Positions 51,958 to 62,600 of a stretch of 64,000 bases of DNA are shown here, in pieces. Source of the DNA: Flaccisagitta enflata. Taxonomy: Eukaryota; Chaetognatha; Sagittoidea; Aphragmophora. The translations under genes and the position numbers were made by a program. The stretch lies in assembly GCA_965153355.1 (NCBI GenBank), contig OZ231127.1, positions 39,742,001 through 39,806,000 on the forward strand, read 5' to 3'. Every line of letters begins with the position of its first letter. Positions within the stretch are counted from its first letter, which is position 1. Below the pieces are notes generated by a model. That model did not search any database, was not told where the DNA came from, and saw nothing but the letters and a program-made list of their open reading frames with translations.

Positions 51958-52491
51958 GCAGCGGCCCCAAAGGGCCGATGTCCTGTAGGACACAGGGGTG
52001 AATTTCCAGACGTCCGTCCGTACGTCCCCCCCAAGGCCCTTCTCAGGCCCCAAATCAGACCTCTCAGACCCCAAATCAGCCCTCTCAGGCCCCAAGTCAG
52101 CCCTCTCAGACCCAAAATCACCCCTCTCAGGCCTAAAATCAGCCCTTCAAGATCCTGAATTCAGCCCACTAAGGTACTAGATCAGCCTTATCAAGCCCAA
52201 AATCAACCCTTTCAGACCTGAAATCAGACCTCTCAAACCTAAAATCTGTCTCAATTCAGCCCTCAAAATGACCCTCTCAGGTTCAAATCTGCCCTCATTA
52301 CTGTGCTCCAATCAATCAAATCAGTCCTTAAATGTGCTTTCTCAGGATGTCTGGAAATTCACCCCTGTGTCCTACAGGACATCGGCTCTTTGGGGCCGCT
52401 GCTCTGCTCCAACTCAGCTTCTTCAGCAAATCACTCCAAGCAGGGCATTGGGTACCGCTGACCGTGTGCGATCCTTGGATGACTAGTTAGC
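51958..52491. mobile_element. Minisatellite-cored element, copy 5, nested at the identical site
   Basis: It starts GGGCAGCGGCCCCAAAGGGC, with TGTCCTGTAGGACACAGG, then about 20-bp units (CAGCCCTCTCAGGCCCCAA type). The mirrored block and terminal GGTACCGCTGACCGTGTGCG, GATGACTAGTT follow. It interrupts the second copy of the same CACTTTTT/AGCACC site. Confidence 0.85.
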
Positions 52492-53094
52492 ACCTGCTTC
52501 TAGAGTCTCCCAAAATTTTTGAGGGTCATATCAATAAAAAATTTTATCAGATTCAGTTAGAGCATCAAAAACTCTTCAAGTTGGTCACCAATTTCATCCA
52601 AATTCGTCCATCCAAAGCGGAGATATATCAAAAATTGTAAAAAATGTCAAAATTGACCACCAAATTCATCTGGTTAAAAAACCTTCTTACCCTTCCATCT
52701 TTGAAAAGCTCTCAAATCTTTACAAAAAACGATAGTAACATGCAGATTGCACCACTGGTTAGCTCTTGAGCTCTAGTTTCATAATCTCACAGATTTTGGG
52801 TCAAATTTCAAAACCAAAGTGGCCCAATTTTGAGCCCAAAGTGACCAAATTTCAACATTTTCACCACAACCACTTTGGAGTGGTGATAAATAAATGGAAC
52901 TCGCGGTATCCAAAACTGGTCAAAAAGTTTGCCACTGTTTTGTTTTACGTTATAAAAACATAAAAATAGTAAATTCCGTCCAGGTACAGGTAGCCCGCAC
53001 CCGTGAAGGGGTTAACATACTATCTAATAGACAATCATCACACTGTGACTTATTGAGGTAAATAGACATAATAGAGTATTACAAGTTTACAGCC

Positions 53095-53455
53095 ATCATG
53101 GTGGGTGGAGTGGGATAAAGTGGCGTTAGGTGTTTTTTTCCCATCAGGGTGGGATTTGATGGACTGTGTAGGTGGGTGGAGTGGGATAAAGTGGCGTTAG
53201 GTGTTTTCTTCCCATCAGGGTGGGATTTGATGGACTGTGTAGGTGGGTGGAGTGGGATAAAATGGCGTTAGGTGTTTTTTTTTTTCATCAGGGTAGGATT
53301 TGATGGACTGTGTAGGTAGGTGGGTGTAGGTGGCGTTAGGTTTTTTTTTTCCATCAGGGTGGGATTTGATGGACTGTGTAGATGGGTTGAGTGGGATAAA
53401 GTGGCGTTAGGTGTTTTTTTCCCATCAGGGTGGGATGTGATGGACTGTGCATCAT
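53095..53455. repeat. Approximately 70-bp minisatellite overlapping a coding exon
   Basis: Five units start near 53100, 53172, 53242, 53312 and 53384. Each contains GTGGGATAAAGTGGCGTTAG, then TTTTTTTCCCATCAGGGTGG and GATTTGATGGACTGTG. The right half is read, on the minus strand, as the C-terminus of the gene at 53268-54633. Confidence 0.92.
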
Positions 53456-54633
53456 CCCTATCGCATTCATGTCCAACTATGCAGATTGTTAATTCGAACC
53501 TTCGTCCAGTTCTCTCCTCGATTAGACGAAATTCAAAGTCCTCATCAACGCGAAATTCGAGACGGCCGCTCGGAAATCGAGTCAAAATTCCGTATAGACT
53601 AAATTCACGCACTTCCTCATCGCCGTTATCTGTTAATGGGATAGAAGCAAAATGAAACAAACAACACAAGTGGCAAGGCGTGGTGAGCTCCGGTCGATTA
53701 TCATGTCACATATGAAACACATGAAACACTTGTTAACTGAGACTCTGAAACAAAACCTCACCATTCATTGTAACGTCCCGGATGTTGAGATAAAGTCGTT
53801 CCTTAAAGAAAGATAGAAATTTCGTACATATGACCGGAAGAAAAAGTCGATCATAAATCCCGTTAGAAATGAAAGTTTTCAATAGGCCTACCCGGTTTTC
53901 AAAAGCAAGTGATACCAGCAAAACCATAATTAGAAATTTAGAACTTCAGATCTGTTTCGTTAAATAGCACAAACCAGTGGTCCCCAAGGACCGACGCGAT
54001 GTCCCGTAGAACACAGGAGTGAATTACCAGATCTCCTGAGGCCCCTATGGAATCATATTTCAGGCCTCAGGTGACTGATTTAGGTTTGAAAACTGGAGGG
54101 AAGATTTGAGGTTTGAAGGCCTGAAACCTTGAGGGCAGATTTTTTAAGCACAGGGGCCGAGTAGAGGCTAGAAGGGCTTAAAAGAGCAGATTTGAGGTTT
54201 TGAGGGTAGATTTGAGGTCTCTTAGGCAGTCCTCAGGCATAGAGGGCTGATTTGAGACATGGGGAGTTAAATTGAGGCCTGGGAATACTAATTTAAGGGC
54301 TTGAAGGGAAAATCTCAGGCCTGAGAGTGCCAATTTTAGGACTAAACGGCCAACAGAGGGGCAGGGGAGGACCAACGCGGAAACTGGAAACTCATCCCTG
54401 TGTCTTACAGGACATCGGCCCTTTAGGGCCACTGCCCAAATAAGCTTGACATGCTATTCTTCGGTGGCTTACACAAGTCCGGTTGTCCATTACTTCCCCA
54501 AAATGATCGGGCGAGATAGTTTGATTCTGATTGCCATCATCGAGTGTTTTGTGACAGTCGCAGTCGTCAAGAAAGCAGTCGCAAAATTTCCCCTCGTCGC
54601 GTTTCATAGACTTCGCTTTCTTTATTCCGCTGG
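53268..54633 (-). CDS. 3' exons of an unrecognised gene, C-terminus derived from a minisatellite
   Basis: Three exons on the minus strand join in frame: 54633-54473 (GTAAGC donor), a 40-bp exon 53801-53762 (GTGAGG donor) and 53629-53268 (CAG acceptor, stop in the minisatellite). The first encodes a Cys-rich stretch, KFCDCFLDDCDCHKTLDDGN, with NQT and NRT glycosylation sites. The others encode LYLNIRDVTMNDNGDEEVRE, FSLYGILTRFPSGRLEFRVD and RRFELTICIVGHECDRDDAQ, a balanced beta-rich segment. The final 60 or so residues are repeats such as HSPSNPTLMEKKN coded by the minisatellite. Cysteines and sequons suggest a secreted or extracellular protein. The 5' exons are not found. I recognise no family. 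Confidence 0.6.
53990..54435. mobile_element. Minisatellite-cored element, copy 6, decayed
   Basis: It runs from GGACCGACGCGATGTCCCGT (about 53988), with ACACAGGAGTGAATT, through roughly 20-bp units (GGCTGATTTGAGGCCTGA type) to CATCCCTGTGTCTTACAGGA and CATCGGCCCTTTAGGGCC (about 54430). It lies in the intron between the first two exons of the gene at 53268-54633. Confidence 0.72.
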
Positions 54634-54825
54634 CTTTAATAGTCGAGGATAGGAGAGGGAAACATTCGCGAGTGATGCGGGAGGGGGGAAGGGTGAAGAA
54701 GACCCAGGAAAATAGATTAGGAGAGAAAGAAGGGTGATAAGAAAGAGAGTAAGGTAACACTCTGTGCCGCTCCAATGTAAAGACTGCTTACAATTCCAAC
54801 TATCCTAAAAGTTGATTATTATCGC

Positions 54826-55460
54826 TCAGAATGGTGGACAGGGACCAGACAAACATGAAACTAGAAAAAAAAAATACATTTGGGGGGTCAGGGGGGTCCC
54901 CAGGGAGCTATTTTGGGGTGATTTCATGGACCGGCGACTAATATCATGAGTTTTAGAGCATTCAAGCTTATTTCTTTGGTCAGAATAGTGGACAGGGACC
55001 AGACAAACATACAACTAGAAAAAAAAAAATACATTTGGGGGGTCAGGGGGTCCCCAGGGGGTCCCCAGGGGGCTATTATGGGGCGATTTCATGGCCCGGC
55101 AACTAAAATCATTAAAAATCTTGATTTTTAGAGCATTCAAGCTTATTTCTTTGATCAGAATGGTGGACAGGGACCAGACTAACATACAACTAGAAACAAA
55201 AATACATTGGGGGGTCCCCAGGGGGTCCCCAGGGGGCTATTATAGAGCGATTTTATGGCCCGGCAATTAAAATCATTTAAAATCTTGATTTTTAGAGCAT
55301 TCAAGCTTATTTCTCTAGTAAAAAATTGTGAACAAGCACCATCAAAGTAAACCTTAAGTAGTAAAATATATTCAAGGAGGTGTGGGGGCCCCAGGGAACT
55401 GTTTCTGGGGCCATTTCATGGCGCGGCAACCAAAAAACATCAAATCTAGATTTTTAGAGC
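54826..55460. repeat. Four tandem units of about 155-175 bp
   Basis: Units start at about 54826, 54980, 55155 and 55315. They contain CAGAATGGTGGACAGGGACC, GGGGTCCCCAGGGGGCTATT, GATTTCATGGCCCGGCAAC and TTTTTAGAGCATTCAAGCTT. The last unit is the most diverged. Confidence 0.9.
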
Positions 55461-55521
55461 ATTTAAGCTTATGCTGATTAAAAATATTGTGCACAGGTAT
55501 TTTAAAAATAAACATTTAATT

Positions 55522-55539
55522 CTTCTTCTTCCCTCTTCT

Positions 55540-55570
<31 letters not shown>

Positions 55571-56516
55571 TCTTCTTCCCTCTTCCTCTTCTTCTTCTTC
55601 CTCTTCTTTTTCTTCTTCTTCTTCTTCTTTTTCTTATCCTTCTTCTTCCTTCTTCTCCTCCTTCTCTCTTCTTCTTGTTCCTTCTTCTTCTCTTTCTTCC
55701 CTCTTTTTATTCTTCTTCTTCTTTTTTCTCTATTCTTGCTTTCCTTCCTCTTCTTCTTCTTTTCTTTCTATTCCCTCTTTTTGATACCCTATGTTTTTTA
55801 TTTTTTTTCATTTTCTACCTCTTTTTTCCTTTCTTTGTTCGTGTACACTTCTTCTTCCTCCCTCTACTTCTTTCTTCTTCTTCTTCTTCCTCCCTCTACT
55901 TCTTTCTTCTTCTTCTTCTTCCTCCCTCTTCTTCTCATTCTTCCTCTATTCCTTCCCTCATCCTCTTATTCCCTCTTCTATTTCTAGTGAAAACAGTATC
56001 TTCTTTAAGACAATGTGCCAATTTATGCTACTCCGCTTTATATACTGCATATTGGTGCTTCTTCGTCTTCTTCTTCGTCTTCTTCTTCGTTTTCGTCTTC
56101 GTCTTCGTCTTTTTCTTCGTCTTCTTCTTCGTCTATTTCTTTGTCTTCTTCTTCGTCTTCTTCTTTGTCTTGTCTTCTTCTTTGTCTTCTTCTTTGTCTT
56201 CTTCTTCTTTTTCTTCTTTGTCTTCTTCTTCTTTGTCTTCTTCTTCGTCTTCTTCTTCGTCTTCTTCTTCGTCTTCTTCTTCGTCTTCTTCTTCGTCTTC
56301 TTCGTCTTCTTCTTTGTCTTCTTCGTCTTCTTCTTCTTCGTCTTCTTCTTCTTCTTCTTCTTCTTCTTCTTCTTCTTCGTCTTCTTCTTCGTCTTCTTCT
56401 TCGTCTTCTTCTTCGTCTTCTTCTTCGTCTTCTTCTTCGTCTTCTTCTTCGTCTTCGTCTTCGTCTTCGTCTTCGTCTTCTTTTTCTTCCTTCTTTTTCT
56501 ATTTTTCTTATTTATG
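55522..56516. repeat. One-kilobase TTC-based pyrimidine tract
   Basis: It is mostly TTC and TCC with almost no purines. From about 56060 it changes to regular CTTCTTCGT nonamer-like units. The long poly-Ser, poly-Phe and poly-Leu frames are artefacts. It is the strand-mirror counterpart of the A/G tract at 5008-5811. Confidence 0.95.
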
Positions 56517-58867
56517 AACCCAACATTTGTTTTGCTCTCCTTTTTCCTGATTTACTTGAACAATCAACATCTTAAACAACGTCATCCTCCTCCCCTTCCT
56601 CCTCTACCCCCACCACAACAAGATATCTAATACAAAATTTATGTAGTGTTGCTATTCATCAAGGGGTTTCATGTTATTATAATGAAAGCAAATCTAGTTA
56701 TTTAAGCAACTTTGAGAGAATTTTACTTCATTGGCGATATGAAATGAAGCTCTATATTTTGTTAAAAATGGCCGTAAAAAAAAGTATCGTCGAATATCCG
56801 TCTCAATTTTTTTTGTGGAGCTTCCTAACTACCTAATTAATGAATGCATAAAAAGAAAAAGGGGGACAAAGGGGGTACCTGACCCCGAAAAATACAAAAA
56901 ATTGACCTCCTAGAGGGGTTTCACGTAGTTATTTCTTTATCATTTACGTACTTTTGACGAAGTATTACTCCGCAAAAAATCACTTTCTGGCCAAAACAAA
57001 ATTAGTTTTAGACAGCCCTAGGTGTCCTCTAACTACCCTGAAAATTTCAGCAGCTTTGGAGAAAGTCAGTTTTTTGCTCTTTTTCCCCCTCCTCCTCATT
57101 TTGGGTGGTTTTGGTGGTTTGGGTGGTTCCCGATATGCTGGGTCGCCCAAATTTTGGGTTTCTATTTTTTTGGTCCTAGATAGTATTCTGATTGAAAAAA
57201 CCAGATTGATTCCTCATCTTTTATACTATTTTTAACGATTTGGAATTTTGAGCAAAAAGAAGCACAAAGTGGGTAAAGAATCGATGTCCAATTGTTCCAT
57301 TTTGCTTGTCCCCCCCGATCGACAAGCTAACGTTTATCGAGGAGCAATGCTTAAAACTTCTTTTAAAAGAACAGAATTATAGTGGGAATTATAGAGAGAA
57401 ATTATTGAGTGAGCATCTCAGCACGAAATTTTGCATCCGTGAAGAATTTCCTTTTGCTCTTTCGGTCTTAAGAATGAGGGATTGAGGGGAATCAAAAAAT
57501 GTCAATGAGGGTCATAAAATAGCTTGTAATCAATCACTATCAATCCATTGATATGTGTAGAAAGTTTGAATTCAATATTTCAACTGTAAGATGACAAAAA
57601 GTAATTTTGAATTGCAATACTCTTCCCCTTTATTTTTCTGTCATTCTTTACTAAAAAGGAGTTAGGTGGACAGTTTTTTTGTAAGCCTATCTTTATTCAA
57701 TCATTAAGCAGCATTTTTCTTTTTCCATTGCGTGAGACTGAATTGAAGGACACTTTCCTCCGATTTTCAAGGATTTTTCCATTTCTGTTCAAGAAAATAA
57801 ACATTTTCCTGGAGCATTACAATTCAAAGGTGCTCCTTATTAGCTGTCATTGTGTCACACTATGATTCATACTATGCCGCGCCATAGTAACATGAGTGAC
57901 GGAAAATTCATCAACATGATGGGAAGAAGGTCAAATTCTGTACTTACCTATAATTTCAACTCTTATCTCAGAGTGTTTTTGTTCATAGTGAAATTGCAGT
58001 TGATCACTACAAAGATAAGGAATTAATGGATTGTAACGCTCGCCGACCAAGTCTCATAGTTAATTCTTTGTTTCACACAGGGCTTCTCACACAAATATTT
58101 TTGATGCTTTTAAGTTTTAATTTGGTAAAATTTCTCAAAATTCAAATTACGCATATCTCCAGAACCTATTTGAATTAGCCAATAAGAATTTTTGCATGGT
58201 TGGTATCTGGATCTAGAGAGTCCTTTGCTAAGTTCAGATGCGACCTAAAGAATGTCGAGCAGTCCTACCAGACCAACTAGCCTACCAGATGAAAAAATGA
58301 AAAAATGGCATAACTTCTAAAATAATGGACCGATCTGGTTGAAATTTTGCATGAAGCTTCCTGAGGATTTCTCGTCACTGGCATAAAGAGCAGGAAGAAT
58401 GTTTTTCTTCCAACAGCCTGCTGCCAGAAATGGTACTTAAAGAGATTTTGAAAAAAAAACTAATTAAATTCAAAAAAATTTCAGAAACATGATCACACAT
58501 GTTTGCTTGAACGTAGTAAATAAGAATTTTACTGTCATATTGATTTCTTAATTGTATCTAGCTAGATTTTCTAATAATAAAATTGCCAAAAGTATCTATT
58601 TAAGCCTAATTTGCATGAAAAATGAGCTTACTTAAGAAAATCTAAGTATGGATTCATATGTAAGAATAGGTAACCTACATGATGACATAGGGATTTGTTC
58701 AATTATCAAACATGTAAAATTGATGAATTTCATCCTGTCCACGGTCGGCTTTGTGTGACACTAGTCTGAAGTTGATTCATTTTTGCCTAATACAGGTTCT
58801 TTTCGTGTCAAATAAGATTGAAGCCCCTGTAATGTATTGCGCGACTAAGGTTTGTTGACCTTGTTTT

Positions 58868-58883
58868 GATGCGTCCTCGCATC
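58868..58883 (+). repeat. Solitary tail hairpin GATGCG-TCCT-CGCATC
   Basis: A perfect 6-bp stem is followed by TCCTAAAAAGGGTTTGTCC. It matches the ATGCG-type hairpins at 31195 and 3542 but has no tetranucleotide run. Confidence 0.6.
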
Positions 58884-59619
58884 TCCTAAAAAGGGTTTGT
58901 CCCTATGTCTGCAGGTAAGTTAGTCCGGAACCTGAAAATTTCTCGATGCGATTTTGAAGGTTTTCTAATGATTTCTTCATCGCTTCTTCATCGCTATCAG
59001 ATTATCTTTTATCGAAAGAGGACGCAGCTACTATCTATGAATAAAGTTTGGAAACACTTGGGGTTGGCGGTATGTTTTCCCCCCTTCCATGCTCAAAACT
59101 CATGAACCTGATTGTTTTTGTTTACTTTAACTACGCGTGATTTGTGCGCCTTTGGTTTACTCATGTTCACTCATTTATTGGTGACCAGATTGAAGCTTTT
59201 TTCGAGGGCTTTCTTTTGAGCGCAATCCCACATCTGTAGCTTTATTCGTTTGGAAGTTACACTCAAATGAAGGTGCATGAGTCAATATCTCAAAATGCAG
59301 TCAGAGGAAAAAAAAAAGGTTGTTTTGGGGTGAAGATGATTGAGTTATTGCACTGCCATGAGCAATTGGGCATCGTTCTACCCATGCTGTCTGCTTTTAT
59401 AGTTCCTATATTTGAATTCCTTAATGTCTATGATGAAAAATGAAGCATCGATTTTAATTAAATGTGATAAAACCTTTGAAATCATCATGAATCAAACTGA
59501 AAATCAAAGGCAAAATTAATTAAAGGCTAAAACTCATTGATACCAGTAAAGGCAGCTCTCGCCGACCAGGAAAGAATTGTAAGAGCTGTTTTTGTGTGTG
59601 TGTGTGTATGTGTGTGTGT

Positions 59620-62600
59620 GTGTGTGACTCTCACCCTCTCTCTCTTTCTGTTTCCCTCCCTTTCCCTCCCCCTCCCCCTCTCTCTCTCCCCCCCCCCTCT
59701 CCCCCTCTCTCTCTCCCTCCCTCCCTCTCTCTCCCTCCCTCCCCCTCCCTCCCTCCTCCCTCCCTCTCTCCCTCCCTCCGTCTCTCCTTCCCCTATCCCT
59801 TCCTCCCTCTCTCTCCCTGTCTCCCTTCCTTTCACTCCCCCTCCCCCTCCCCCTCTTGCTCTCCCTCCCCCTTTCTCTCTCCCTCCCTCTCTCCTTCCCT
59901 CCCTCTTCTCTCTTTCTCTCTCTCTCCCTCCCTCCCCCTCTCTCTTTCCTTCCCTTTCCCTCCCCCTCTCCTCCCCCTCTCCTCCAACTCTCCCTCCCCT
60001 CCCCTCCCTCCGTCGACCCTCCCTCTCTCCCTCTCCCTCCCTCCCTCTTGCTCCCTCCTTCTCCTCTCTCTCTCTCCCTCTCTCTCCCTCCTTCTCCCTC
60101 CCTCACCCTCCCTCCGTCTGCCCTCTGCTGAACTCATTTTTGTTGTTACGTAGGGCCCAAAATTGAGATCGATGAAAATATAGATCTTTAGAAAAATGCG
60201 GAAAATGTAGAAAAAAATCATAGAAAAATCTAAAATTCTATAGCTCTCAAAGTTTTGGTCCAACAAGGTCCTGCTTTTTTTTCAGAAGGTGTAAAAAAGT
60301 GCCCTCTTTCACCCTGTGCCAATTTCAACCCTGGCCTCGGGCGAGCCTAGTCGCTCCCCAACTTTCTCAAAAAATCCTAAACGAAACTCAAAAAATCGAA
60401 AAACGTTTTTTGATTTTTTCCCAATGATGCACAGAAACTCAAATAAACAAAATTAGCTCGCAAAAAGCTGCTCAGAAGAAAAATAAAGCCAAATTTAAGC
60501 TCTTTCATGAAAAACTTGCGTTTTTTAAAATTTGGGTAGTATAACGGGTGGTCCGAAAAAAAGTTAACTTTTTTGCAGGCCTGTATGTTCATTAGCTCCT
60601 CCCCCCAGGTCATTAGCCCCCTCAGGACCGCTGCCCCTCTACACTACCTATTGACAGCCGATCCAGGGTAAGAATGACATTTTGCGGTTTTCCCGATTTC
60701 ATATGTTTACAATACAAGAACAATCGAGAGGGAAATCTTTCCAGGAACGCTTTTTGAAAAAAAATCGATTCTCCACCTACACAGGCTACAGGAATGGTGT
60801 TGGTAATGCAGATTCTTGTGAGTTGTATTAACTCATTCTTTGATTACATATTGTTATTCTATGCAAAATTTCCTTTCATTTGATAGGTCACACTATATGG
60901 TTTAATTCAGAAGTAAAATTTTTATATTTTGAGTCATATTTTGTAACGGTGACCCAAAAAATGAAAATTTAAATTCTTTGCAAAAGTATAGAATTGATCT
61001 ATCAAATGAAAGGAATTTGCCTAGATTAACAAAATGGAATCAAAAGTTGAGTCAACACATCCCAGTAGAATCTGCATTGAAAACAGGACTAATTTTCTTT
61101 TTATTTTTTGAGGAGTACTAAAAAAGCGCCCCAGGAAAAAATTCCCTCTGGATTGATCTTGTATTGTACACATACGAAATGTGCAAAACTGCAAAAAAAA
61201 TCCATTCTTACTCTGGATCGGCTGTCAGACAGTAGTGTCCAACCATCACTTATCCATATAAACTCACATAGAGTTGACCGGTTCCGCTAACCATCAAACG
61301 CTTTTGCGACCTTAGAATAGTTAAAAAACCCTTTACAACAATGAAATAACCTCTAAACCTATTTTTGTAATGGATGGACGGACCAACCAAAAAGTGGCTT
61401 ATAGTAGAGGTCGGTGCTATATCTGTTGGGGACCCATAAAGTGTCAATATCATCCATACTTGGCAAGAAAACCTTGGTGGTACATCATTCCTAACTGTTC
61501 AGACCCCCACTTGGGTAGTAATTACCCTTAAAGGGTCGGCGCATCTTGGATACTTATCATTACTCCGTATATATAGATTTTCAAGGAAAAAAGGCTAGTT
61601 TTACATGAAACGGTTCATTCAAACTGATATTGCATACAGAAAAGACCTCAAAATCATTGCAAGAGGAGTAAATGGGAGGAGCAACGTGCAGTGCAGTGTT
61701 TGATTATGTCTGCATCCTTGATTTTGCTTTGAGTTGCTGCAATTCTACTATGATTTTGCAGCAAATCGCTGCAAATTACCAAAATTTCTGAAAAAGTAGG
61801 CGAAAATTACCGGAGATCGATGATCAATGCTATTGTGATATTTTCAGTTGAGATATGTATTGCAGCAAATTGCATTTATTCTAAATTTTTTCTATATTAA
61901 AAATTCACGTTGGAATTTTAAACCAGGTGTGTATATAATTGAATGGCTTTTGATTTCTTTCCCCCTTGCCTTTGATTTTCTTCCCCGCGATGCATCACGT
62001 CGCGTTACAAAATCTATGATTTTTTCGTTTCATGTAAAACTAGCCTTTTTTCCTTGAAAATCTATATATACGGAGTAATGATAAGTATCCAAGATGCGCC
62101 GACCCTTTAAGGGTAATTACTACCCAAGTGGGGGTCTGAACAGTTAGGAATGATGTACCACCAAGGTTTTCTTGCCAAGTATGGATGATATTGACACTTT
62201 ATGGGTCCCCAACAGATATAGCACCGACCTCTACTATAAGCCACTTTTTGGTTGGTCCGTCCATCCATTACAAAAATAGGTTTAGAGGTTATTTCATTGT
62301 TGTAAAGGGTTTTTTAACTATTCTAAGGTCGCAAAAGCGTTTGATGGTTAGCGGAACCGGTCAACTCTATGTGAGTTTATATGGATAAGTGATGGTTGGA
62401 CACTACTGTCTGACAGCCGATCCAGAGTAAGAATGGATTTTTTTTGCAGTTTTGCACATTTCGTATGTGTACAATACAAGATCAATCCAGAGGGAATTTT
62501 TTCCTGGGGCGCTTTTTTAGTAATTCTCAAAATAAAAGAAAATTAGTCTCATTTTCAATGCAGATTCTACTGGAGTGCGTTGACTTCAATTTTTGATTCC

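Larger units (their letters stand above)
49267..53026. mobile_element. 3.8-kb foldback transposon with exact 8-bp target duplication ATAGACAA
   Basis: The ends TAGATAGTATGTTTACCCC (left) and its near-complement (right) are flanked by ATAGACAA on both sides (49259-49266 and 53027-53034). The left arm contains a direct duplication of about 570 bp (about 49500-50070 and 50070-50640). The right arm mirrors it, again in two copies. Both right-arm copies are interrupted by minisatellite-cored elements. Internal sequence is shared with the foldback at 16200-17619. There is no transposase frame. Confidence 0.88.
46542..53267. other. Transposon-rich stretch downstream of the desaturase
   Basis: Apart from a type D element, a hAT-like element, a type B element and a 3.8-kb foldback, the only unassigned high-complexity sequence is 48700-49260. 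It is locally GC-richer (48840-49140), but no frame there has convincing splice borders. Confidence 0.5.
54634..59619. other. Stretch with tandem repeats and no recognised gene
   Basis: It contains tandem repeats of about 155-175 bp (54826-55460), a pyrimidine tract (55522-56516) and a decayed tail hairpin (58868-58883). The remainder (about 56600-58860 and 58920-59540) is AT-rich sequence in which I see no exon. The 5' exons of the minus-strand gene ending at 53268 should lie here or beyond. Confidence 0.5.

Noticed and set aside
55471-56630. Long poly-Ser, poly-Phe and poly-Leu frames
   Set aside because: All three frames of a TTC-based pyrimidine tract are open, so openness is not evidence of coding.
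61250-62388. Identical 67-residue and near-identical 60-residue frames mirrored about 61830
   Set aside because: They are mirror images produced by the giant palindrome. Neither has coding character or splice signals.
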